A stretch of DNA of 64,000 bases, taken from the NCBI GenBank assembly GCA_028023455.1, contig JAQFVV010013069.1, positions 124,001-188,000 on the forward strand. The letters run 5' to 3'. Positions 53,183 through 62,856 of the stretch are shown one piece after another. The number at the start of each line of letters is the position of its first letter. Position 1 is the first letter of the stretch. The position numbers and the translations under genes were made by a program. The stretch comes from Epiperipatus broadwayi (lineage: Eukaryota; Onychophora; Udeonychophora; Euonychophora; Peripatidae). The notes below the pieces were generated by a model, which worked only from the letters and a program-made list of their open reading frames with translations, was not told where the DNA came from and searched no databases.

Positions 53183-54548
53183 TAATGGTTTCCCTGAAAA
53201 TAAGACCTAATCAGAAAATAAGACCTAACATGATTTTTCAGAATTGTTGTAATAAAAACCACACCCCAAATATAAACCCTAGTTATAATCATCAGCCAGA
53301 TAAATGGATTTTTTTTCATTTGTTGAAACACATGATGTATGTATTGAAATATAAAGTAATGAATGTATAATTAATTAATATTATTGACATTAATGTTTTA
53401 AATAAATGATAATAAATCATAAATAAATTATGTCTTTTCTCATTGAACATTTTCAAAAAATATAATTTTATGGGCATAGAGAAATAATTTCAGTCAAATC
53501 TCGGATTTAAGGTAACTAATTTATTGGTTTTATGAATGATTTAACAAACTTTTAGAATTTGATCTATCACAAGCCAATATATCAGACAATTTGTCACTTT
53601 GTTTATGTAATTTTAGTTATTATTTTATTTATATTTAGAATGCTTGATCTTAGTCTTAGAGTTTAATCACATTCATGATAAAAGAAAAATCAGCTTTGTT
53701 TTTTAAATGTTTTGTTTCTCCTAAAATAGTTTAAATAACAGAAATGATTTTAGTAATTAAAATTAATTTAAGTTAAATCAATCTTTTTTCTAAAGAAAAG
53801 TTTTAATAATAATAACTAAGTAAAGCTATTACAAGTAATTTGGTAAGTATTTACAATGTGCACTTTTGATAATGGATGGGTGTGGTTCCATCTTATATGA
53901 ATCTTTGTAATTCAATATTCCATGTGTTGTAATAGTTATACTTAATACAATGTGAAATAACAGAAGTGTTTTCTGATTTTTGTGCTTATATTTTTGCTTT
54001 TGTATAGATAATCATTTTTAAGCATCACATGATCACTATCGTATACTAGCACATAATTGTTTGTAAACAAAGCAAAACTCTCCATACAGTATTGCCACCC
54101 TTATGCACAAGCCTTCTGGCATTCATTGATTACTCTGGTTGGCCCAGGGTGGCAATACTGTATGGAGAGTTTTGCTTTGTTTATAATCATTTTTAACTAA
54201 TTATTTTTGTTAACACCCCTACCTTGTAAATTTTCAGTTAACTCTTGATTTAATGGTAGATTTAAATGGATTAATCTTTTGACTAAGACAAGTTTTGTAC
54301 TTAAACAAATGTAAATATTCCAGTGCAAATTATTAGTTAAAAATTCAAATATTCATACAGGGACATTGCTGAAAAAACATGTTTGGAAGGTTGATTTGAG
54401 ATTTTGAATAAATGTATAATTCTGTATGTGAATAAATGTAGATTTATAAAAAAATAATACCCCCCCCCCCTAAAAATAAGCCCTAAGTTATATTTTGGAG
54501 CAAAATTTAATATAAGACTCAGTCTTATTTTTACGGAAAATATGGTAT
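53183..54548. mobile_element. Possible non-autonomous DNA transposon with short imperfect inverted ends
   Basis: The left end reads TGGTTTCCCTGAAAATAAGA; the right end, reverse-complemented, reads TATTTTCCGTAAAAATAAGA. Both then contain AAATAAG(A/C)CC-type phrases, and the right part has GCTCCAAAATATAACTTAGG and a C-run. I recall this TTTCC..AAAATAAGAC style of terminus from repeats scattered in several animal genomes, but I cannot name the family with certainty. The interior has no transposase frame. The two ends could instead belong to separate copies. A hairpin retroposon is inserted inside, at 54,022-54,182. Confidence 0.35.
54008..54196 (+). mobile_element. Short hairpin retroposon with perfect 14-bp target-site duplication
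   Basis: ATAATCATTTTTAA occurs at 54,008-54,021 and 54,183-54,196. Between them is a 161-bp element: a left tail starting GCATCACATGATCACTATCG, then perfect 37-bp arms 54,065-54,101 and 54,146-54,182 (AACAAAGCAAAACTCTCC type) and a 44-nt loop. The loop's ATGCACAAGCCTTCTGGCAT also occurs in the arm of the larger relative at 10.2 kb. Absence of mismatches in arms and TSD points to a recent insertion. Confidence 0.88.
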
Positions 54549-55280
54549 CAGATATTTTATATTTTGTTATTATCAGTTTCACTACTCCAGTGCATATAGT
54601 AAACCTAATAAAGTTAATTTAAAAGTATTCTTATGTATGTAAAATGTGTAAGTATATATTTTATATTAATATATATAATTCAATTGATTAAGTTATTTGT
54701 TTTAATTTACAAAATGAAAAAAATCACAACATTTATATTGCTTTATATTTAAATTTCTAACTGATAAAGTTGAGAGAGAATGAAGAAAAGGTCACTGATA
54801 AATTATATTGAAACAAACAAAATAAATTGCTTTCAGCACTTTTTAAAAAATTTAAAGAATAGCTATTGTATATTACTGTTGTGAAATTAGTTGTTTTTTT
54901 TTTTTTTAAAAAAAAGTCTGTTAATTCACTCATGCAATAAACAGAAGATTAAAAAATCATTAACAAAACTTTCATTTTAAAAATGCCTCTAAAAATATTT
55001 TTGTTTTGATTTGAGAAAATTCTCTATTTTTAGTAATTATTAAGAATGTACATACTATATAATACTAACTTTTGAATTATAACTTATAGATGAATATATA
55101 AATATATGTGTGTGTTTAGCAATGATGAAGTGAGACTTTTTAGGAATGAAAGCATACTATATAATCTTTATTTTATAATATTTTCATTTTACTTGCCACA
55201 ACAATTTCATGCGTACATATTCTACACATCTATAAATATCTGAAACTCTCTTATCTGTAAATTAAAGAATAAATTATCAA
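54549..55280. other. Anonymous A+T-rich DNA
   Basis: No gene or RNA identified. A T-run meets an A-run near 54,893-54,915. Confidence 0.5.
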
Positions 55281-55286
55281 GATAGT

Positions 55287-55715
55287 TTTATCTTCCAAAT
55301 GCTTTTAGCATTTTAAAGTTATAATAGTAAATTAGATCTTAACATTGTTTGAACTTCTGATAATCAACCAATAATGTGTTGATCAAACTCATTCGTTGCT
55401 GTATAAGAAACAATTCAAGTGTCAGTAAAAAAATTGAAAGTTGACAAAAATTCCATACTAAAAATAATCAGTTTGAATTAGTCATTATTCTTTTTTTATG
55501 TTAATCAGATGGTGATTAGTTTAAATATAAATAATACAGTATCAATATATTTTTTATCTTCCAAATGCTTTTAAATAGTTTTAACTATAAATTAGATTTT
55601 AGCATTGTTTGAAGTTCTTATAATCAACCAATAATGATTTGGTGAAACTCATTCTTTGCCACATATAAAAATAATTCAACTGTTGATAAAAACATTGAAA
55701 GTGAATTTTTTAAAT
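55287..55715 (+). repeat. Diverged direct duplication, unit of about 155 bp
   Basis: TTTATCTTCCAAATGCTTTT occurs at about 55,287 and 55,553. It is followed in both by AAATTAGAT(C/T)TTA, CATTGTTTGAA(C/G)TTCT, TAATCAACCAATAATG and AAACTCATTC. The offset is 266 bp. Unknown repeat. Confidence 0.8.
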
Positions 55716-56690
55716 TGAATTTTAATTAAAGCTTTTGAAAGTTTTAGTGAATTTTTCTACAGAAGCACTCTTTCCATTCAATACATAGCTGCTTCATGCC
55801 TGATGTTTAGATATTTGTACTTAAAGATTATCTATTTTTAAATGTTTTTATATAGATTTAAGTACAAACTTAAAAATTATTTTAACTCAATTGAAATTTT
55901 TATTTAATTGTTTAATTTCAATTGAACTGAAATAATTTTTAATAATTTGGAAATAACATGATGGAAAAACTTATTTATTAATATGCTTGTCCATTATTAA
56001 GGATTTGCAAATTAAGTTGTCCAGTAAAAAATCTTGCAACAAAATATAGTGATACTATGCCTGATCCTAACATAATAAATAAATGAGTAAAATGCATATA
56101 ATATTTAAGTAATAATACAAAAAAAATGAGAGTATTATATTTAAATATGTATAATACTAATTGTTTGTATACATTAATATACATATTTTACTCATGTATT
56201 TGCTGCTATATTAGACAATCTGATATAAAAATAAAAGTAAAGAGAAAACATTTTAATTGACAAATAGGACAACTTTACTACACTACAATTATAATTACCA
56301 AATAGCATGATAAAAAAAGTTATGAAATGCAAATAGTACAAATAAATCAGAAAAAAAAAAGAATAATTATTATATTTTTACCTTGCATTTTTTGAATAAA
56401 TATATATAACATTAAATTAATATAATGTACTGCTATCAGTAAATAGAGATCCATATTTCTATATATTGGCACATATTTTTCTATACATTGGCACATCTAT
56501 TCATATAATATATAAACATGAATGGGATGCTCACCTACATGCATTAAGCAGCATGGTGAGTTTATTGGCTTTTTACCTCTGAGTTTAAGATCAAAAAACA
56601 CCATGGTCTTTCTTCTCAGTTGCCTGATAAAGCATAATAAATGTTGTAAATGAGAAATATTTTTCCAATATATACAATTATGACAGACAA
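55716..56690. other. Anonymous A+T-rich DNA
   Basis: No gene supported. The last 170 bp (56,520-56,690) are less A+T-rich and may be 5' untranslated sequence of the following LINE. Confidence 0.4.
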
Positions 56691-56699
56691 AAATAAATC

Positions 56700-58247
56700 A
56701 TGGCCCTTATTTCCAGGAGGCTGTAAAGTCATGAGAGAGTGCTAAGAATCCCCTGATTGCAGACCCAGGCTGCCATTTGATGATGACTTTTTGTTTAGGT
56801 ACTTACAATTGCAGATCACTTTCAAGTGAAGGAAGATTGCAAGAATTAGAAGAATAATTGTCTTATATTAAATGGGACATTATTGGTCTTTGTGAAGTTA
56901 GAAGAAAAGGTAAAGAGACAATTGATTTAAAAAGTGGATATGTACTCTATTATAAAGGTACATCTATTGGAAATACAAGTAAAGTAGAATTTATTATAAA
57001 TAAAAACTGGAAGAACAACATTGTGGAGATTGATGGTATATCAGATAGAGTGGCAAGATTAGTTATACAACTTAATAGAAGATACCAAATGCAGATAATT
57101 CAGGTTTATGCCTTAACAAGTTCTCATAGTGATGAAATAGTATAATATTTTTATATGGATGTACAAAAGGCTTTTGATCAGAGTAAACAACATTTTAAAA
57201 TTGTTATAGGAGATTTTAATGCTAGAATTGATAAACAAATGAAAGATGGAAGTGCTGTTGGTAATTTTGGTTATGGTAATAGAAATGAAAGAAGACATAG
57301 ACTTGTGGAATTTGCAGAAAAAGAAAAACTTTATATTGTGAATTCTTTTTTTGAGAAAAATGTTAAAAGAAAATGGACATGAAAGCATCCAAATAAAGGT
57401 ACATCAGAATGGGATTATATTTTGACTAGCAGAAAATACATATTTCAAGATTGTAATGTTCTTAATAAATTTAACACAGGAAATAATCACCGATTAGTAA
57501 GATGTAAGATATATGTTAATACAAAACTAGAGAGACAAAAATTATTAAGAAAAACAATATTTACAGTTGATATTCCTAATCTTCAGAAACATTCTAATGA
57601 ATTTGAATTAGAACATACAAATTAGTTTCAAGTATTAGTAATTAGTAGATATTGAACATGATTCAGATTTGAATGAAATTAATATGAAAATAACTGATAT
57701 ACTTTTAAAAACTGCAACAAAGATAGCTGGTAAAAAAATCAGCAATTGACCAATAAAATTTCTACTGAGACTAGAAAATTTATAAAGAAAAGAAAGAATA
57801 TGAAAATATACAAAAATAATGTATTAAAAAGGATTGAATATCTCGAATTTTGTAAAATGGTGCAGAAAAGAGTTGAATATGATATAAGAAAGTATAACTG
57901 TGAACTAGCAAGGAAAGCTGTAGAAGAGAATAAAAGCCTCAAGTGTGTAAAACAACATTTTGATATTGATAGGAAGTTTATACATGCAATAAGAAAAAAG
58001 TTGGAATTATTATTAAAAAAAGAGATGACCTCATGAAATGGGTAGAACACTTTTATCAAGAATTATATAGTAATAAAAAACAAGTACATTCTATGTCTAT
58101 TACATCTTCTGAATTGTTCAGAATTTTAAATGAAGAAGTGAAACATGCAATTAGATGTATGAAGAAAGGATAGGCTCCAGGTAATGATGAATTATAATTG
58201 ATATGTTAAAAGAAACAGGTGAAGAAATAGAAAAAAATTTAGCAAAG
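56700..58247 (+). pseudogene. RTE-type LINE, 5' half: APE endonuclease and start of RT
   Basis: Plus-strand frame from about 56,795: LGTYNCRSLSSEGRLQELEE (the catalytic Asn strand of APE endonucleases), a stop, then WDIIGLCEVRRKG with the catalytic Glu, the SDRVARLVI region, VYALTSSHSD, a break near 57,145, then KIVIGDFNARI (Asp/Asn of the GDFN motif), NFGYGNRNERR, a stop near 57,380, WDYILTSRK and NNHRLVRCKI (terminal His strand). A basic linker follows, then NEEVKHAIRCMKKG and the first RT residues, ending at about 58,247 with GCAAAGTTATAT. At least three stops or frameshifts; not active. The RT body is absent. Its last 60-65 bp match the first 65 bp of the minus-strand copy at 43.67-45.12 kb. 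Confidence 0.85.
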
Positions 58248-59356
58248 TTATATTATGTAAAATTTATTTAATAATTTATAATACAAAAGATCTTTATTTA
58301 AACATTAAAATATTTTTAATTAACCTGAATATTAATTATAAAATAGAAAATATTGTTTAGACAACACAAAGAATTAATAGCTACTTTTAAAATAAAATTT
58401 ACAATATTATTTGCAACATTTTAATGTTTCAATTTTTTACTAACAAGAAACTGAAAATCTTGTGCTTCTATTGACTAATATCCAAGTTTTTAACTTTTCT
58501 AGTTCTGGCCATTTTGCAATTCTATTTCACAGATTGTATTTACAATACATAGCTTTTTATAGATCCTTTTTACATTTTCTCTAAGTTCTTATCATCTTTT
58601 CAATTGGTGGAGATCTAAATTTTTTCTCTGCTGTCCTGTTTCTATGTTCTTTAGCACAGACAATCACTCATAGCTTGAATGTAATATCATAGCAGGATCT
58701 GCATTATTTGTGAGCCATATTTTTTCCAGAAATGTCAACATAAATCACCACAGATCACAAATAATGTTCTGGAAATTTTATCAAGTTTAATGTTTAAACA
58801 TTGTAGTGTATTATTAAAGTGTGATGACACATACACACATTGGGTGAATCATAACATTGAGATATCAGTGAATCTGAATTTTATTTTACTGAAACGCTTC
58901 ATCTTTCAGTAATAAAATATATCATACAACTTATTTTTTATAGAACATGAAAAAACATTATGGAAAACTTATTCAAAACTTTCACAAAAGGACAAAATGC
59001 AATATATGTATATTAATGTAAACCAGAAATTTTAGACTGCCTGAAATTTCAACTCATAATTTTGGCTACCAGCACATAATATCCACCCCATATTTTATGC
59101 ATATTTTAAGAGAAAAAAGTACATCCTATATGCCAGAAAATATGGTACTAATAACAAGGTCATTATAAAAAATGAGCAATGATTATTCTTTCTATGGAAT
59201 CTAAGAATAGATTTACTTATACCAGAACATACTCTGCAAGAGAATTTCATGCTCCAGTAATATGACAATCCTTAATGTTCAATTTAGCAATTTCATTTTT
59301 AGTTGCTGTTAAATTTAGTATGCATTCCTATGTTAACATATATATATATATATATA
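58248..59356. other. Anonymous DNA; possible transposon terminus at right
   Basis: No open frame. Near 59,080-59,155 the sequence ends CCAGAAAATATGGTAC, resembling the terminus seen at 54,535-54,548, and near 58,700-58,800 a phrase ACAAATAATG recurs in inverted form. This may be another degraded DNA-transposon end. A (TA)n tract at 59,338-59,356 abuts the LTR element. Confidence 0.35.
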
Positions 59357-61259
59357 TTATACCTACCCCCCTTTAATGTCGTCTTATAACTTTTATAAAT
59401 ATCATTTATGTAACATCAATAAAATATTCGATATTTATAATAACGACTCGATACAGAACTTTGTACCTCCCTCTTACACAAAATCCTATCATATGGGGCT
59501 GTCGGTACCTCGGGTAGAGTGGTCAATATCATTGGCAAACATTAGCCAATAATACTAATACTCGATTACTAGATTAAACATTAGCCAACCAAACTCTTTA
59601 TTTATTTAAAGGAAAAAATCCAATGGGCGCCAGCCAACCTTTGTCGATAAGTCTGCCTGACCAATACGATCTAGTACCCGCTCCCACTAGCTCAGCTAAA
59701 ACAATCAATAAAATACAAAATCCACCTACTTAAAAAATCAATTTACGAATCTTTCTCTGCGCTAGTTTTTTCGCTTCTTTTCCCAAATTCTAATTTAAAA
59801 TTTTATTTCGCTCTCATACTCTCAGAGGATACTCATATCCCATTTCTAAACTATAATTCATTATTATAACATTTATTATTTATTTGATCTATGATATTTA
59901 TTTCCTTTTTTTTATAAGTAATCACTAACCCATTAAATCTCCGTTTACGCTGTTTCACTTCGTTTGGTCTTATAATATAATTAATTACACTTTTGCTCAA
60001 ATTTAGATAATATTTAATATAACAAAAAATATCATATTATACATACATTTAGAAAATAATTATACGCACACAAATATATTTGAAATCACAATAAAAATCC
60101 CTTGATAATGGAGCTAAAGACAATTAGTAATTATTGTTCATAACATAAAGTTCAAAGTTTATTATTCCATACATTACTACGGCTTTTAATTAGTGAATTA
60201 AGAATAAAATAAATATTACCTAGCATTCTCTTTTATGCCTAGTTCCGAGCGTAGCTTCTGATAGTATTTCCTTCGGTCAGTTAGCGCTAACTCTTTGTGA
60301 TCCTTTTCCCGATGTCATTGGGATCCCGTGGGCTTCACCATGGACACTCCGCTTTCTTCTTGTTTTACGCATACATGATCGACCTTCGAACTGTCTGCTG
60401 TTGGTATTGCAAGGAAGGATTCGGCTGGCTGTCCACACGATGGGTTTAACAATGCAGCATTATGTTTTATTTAACTTTGGACGTATATTAATAATAGGAA
60501 TATGAATTTAAGAATAATCAACCGAACCGAATCAGAATCAAATTTTAATCATAATATCAAATTCAATCTAATAACTATAACAATAGAAAGTTCGCTCCTT
60601 TTATATTTTACGGTCCTTATCTTGCGGATTCAATCTACATTCTGAATTTCTGCTATTGGACAATTATTTCTTTTCTTTCGACTCTCTACACAGTTTCATT
60701 GGTCATTCTTTAGATGATTGCAAATTTCAATTTCTTTGTTAGAGTTATTTCACTAGTTAGCCATTTAATGGAAATTTCTTATGTTTGTCATTAGCTCCCA
60801 TTGTTTATTACATTCCTTTGATTATATTCCCTTTTTTTTATTTTTTATTATAAGACAAAACGAACTCCACCTTGCTTTTTTTTTTTATAAAAGCAATCTT
60901 AAATCAAATTTCAATTAAATCAAGTTTTAATTAAATCAAGTTTTTAATTCTTTAAGTTTTATTTAAATGTGATTCTAAAATTATATCTTATAAAACTGTC
61001 TAATTTATGCTTTTAACGATAAACCCTTCTATGATAAAAAAAAATTTTATTTTATTTTACCCTACAAGACCTTTTATTTTTATTAAATATTTAAACAAAT
61101 CTTTTATCAATTTATATTTCTCCAAAATTATGTGTAACTCCGAAGAAAACACACTCCTTCCTGATGTATCTCGGTACATTTCTCCGTCCCCCCTTTTGAA
61201 ACTAAAATATCAATCTGAAGGTTTTAGTTTCAACGTTTAACTTTATTCTTATTATACAA
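59357..61259 (-). repeat. 3' LTR of the gag-only element
   Basis: It begins (plus-strand view) TTATACCTACCCCC and matches 62,857 onward up to the window edge. The far boundary is inferred from the purine tract at 61,260-61,268 (TCGAGGGGA on the minus strand), giving an LTR of about 1.9 kb. The open frame 61,007-61,240 inside it is taken as chance. The LTR does not show standard TG...CA ends on the side that can be checked. Confidence 0.8.
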
Positions 61260-61268
61260 TCCCCTCGA
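61260..61268 (-). other. Candidate polypurine tract
   Basis: Minus-strand TCGAGGGGA lies between the end of gag and the inferred start of the 3' LTR, the expected position for plus-strand DNA priming. It is short and interrupted, so the call is tentative. Confidence 0.4.
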
Positions 61269-61372
61269 TTTATTTTGATGGAAGTTCATCCTTTTTTATT
61301 CTCGTGTGTCTGTGTTACTTGTTAAGTTTTCGGTCCTGTTATACCAATTTATTTATATATATATATTTTTAT

Positions 61373-62538
61373 TTACGCTCGATCAGGTGGTTCTCCCTTT
61401 CTGCCATGTGGGTCATTGTACCCATCCCATCTCCTATATCGATCTGGAGGTTCCCTAGCTAGATTGCCATAATCAACCTGTGTTAGAAATTCGCCATTTC
61501 CTCCACTGACTGTCCATCTTTACTTAACATTAGCTGTTGTATATTTGGCGGCATATTATTGTGTAGTGTTCTGATTATCTGACCATCTGACATAGGGAAT
61601 GCCATCAATGCCTTAAGTTTTGACACTTGTTGGTAAAAGAATTTTGCATACGTCTCTCCCCGCGCATTTGAATATCTCTCGTGGGATATTTTATACAGAA
61701 TTTCGTCTTACCTAGCTTCATTCCAAAATGCCCTTAACATAGCCCGTCTATATTCTCCGAATGTCTGTGGTTTTTCGTCCAAGGTGTGCCACCAATCACA
61801 TGCTGTCTCTTGGAGGTAACTACTGGCCACTGCAACCTTGTCCTCTTCCGGTAAACTTTTACTATGGAACAGATTACTCAGGCTTTCTAAATGTTTCAGC
61901 GGGTTTTCTCCTACCTCCGCTTTGAATACCGAAATGGTGAACTGCTTCTCCATAAATCTACTCATCTGTTCACTGTGTCTATTCTCAATCTTAAAATCCT
62001 CATATTTCTGTTCTACCTGTCTTATTTTCTGCACTGTGTCTCCCACTATATCTTTACATATCTCCTTTACTTTAGTTTTTATATTCTTGGTGATCTCTAT
62101 TTCATTCTCTAAGTTCCCTAATTCCTGTCGCATCATTTCCTGGCTACTTATTAGATCTTGACATATCTCTTCCACGCATACTATTCTCTCTTCTAGCTGG
62201 CTTTTCCCTATACTGCTTGACTCTTCCCTCACTTCTATATTTTCTTTTAATTCTAATATTTCATGCCTTTCTTCTTCTACACCCTTTTTCATTACTCCTA
62301 TCACTTCCTCGTATGCGTCCATTCTTGCTGTCAATTCCTGTTTCATTTCTCTCATCTCTGTCCTAAGTTCATTAATTTCCTACTTCATTTTTTGTTGATT
62401 TTGTTTGATGTCTTCGCGTATCTCTTTCATCATGTTCATCAAAATTTGAAATGCACTTTCTTCCACTATTTGCGGATTTTTAAAAAATATCGGGCTTACT
62501 TCTGGCATTGCCCTCCCGTCATTTCCACTTTCGTCCAT
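61373..62538 (-). pseudogene. Gypsy-type gag, broken by stops and a frameshift
   Basis: Start ATG at 62,538 (MDESGN). An N-terminal part rich in predicted coiled coil (Glu/Lys/Met heptads, roughly codons 25-180) is followed by a capsid-like domain with KHLESLSNLFHS, VASSYLQETACDWW and the RALLRRFW-type MLRAFWNEAR, hallmarks of Ty3/Gypsy 'retrotrans_gag'. Damage: a TAG near codon 50 (about 62,380), a TAA right after FWNEAR (about 61,709), and a one-base shift near 61,487. After these the frame runs to a TAA at 61,373-61,375. The longest intact part is 61,708-62,355. I see no zinc-knuckle CCHC. Gag forms the particle that packages the element RNA; this copy cannot make it. Confidence 0.85.
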
Positions 62539-62837
62539 TTTTTTCTTTTTTTTTTAATAATAAACTTACGTACGTACAACCAAAACCTAACCTTCCCAGT
62601 TCTTTTTTTTTATGCTAAAATTCCCCAGAGTGTCCCTATGCCTCCATGTTTTATATGATTGCAAAATCACTTTTACAGTTGTGCTGCTTATACCATTTTT
62701 TAATCCTACTATCATGCTCCCTCCCGCTTCTTTTTACTAGCTATCACTTATGTCACTCATACTTGACTCTGGCCACACCGCTTAAAAACGTCCAGTCATG
62801 ACTCACATTGGTCCTTCCATTCAAAACGTTTAGTTTC
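62539..62837 (-). other. 5' leader of the LTR element
   Basis: Noncoding stretch between the primer-binding site and the gag start, about 300 nt, where the packaging signal would be expected. It contains no open frame on the element strand worth calling. Confidence 0.5.
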
Positions 62838-62855
62838 GCCCCACATTGGGCACCA
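62838..62855 (-). other. tRNA primer-binding-site-like sequence
   Basis: Minus-strand TGGTGCCCAATGTGGGGC starts 1 nt inside the 5' LTR boundary. TGG complements a tRNA CCA end, and the 18-nt length and position are as expected for minus-strand DNA priming. The donor tRNA is not identified; the phrase looks like TGGCGCCCAACGTGGGGC with two transitions. Confidence 0.75.
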
Positions 62856-62856
62856 T

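Noticed and set aside
57739-58059. 106-codon minus-strand frame
   Set aside because: Antisense to the LINE linker; Phe/Leu-rich because the sense strand is Lys-rich.
61007-61240. 77-codon plus-strand frame in the LTR
   Set aside because: Lies inside the inferred LTR on the strand opposite to the element; no motif.
61838-62161. 107-codon plus-strand frame, and others at 61,891-62,112 and 62,263-62,658
   Set aside because: Antisense shadows of the gag frame; low-complexity Ser/Leu/Phe from its coiled-coil codons.
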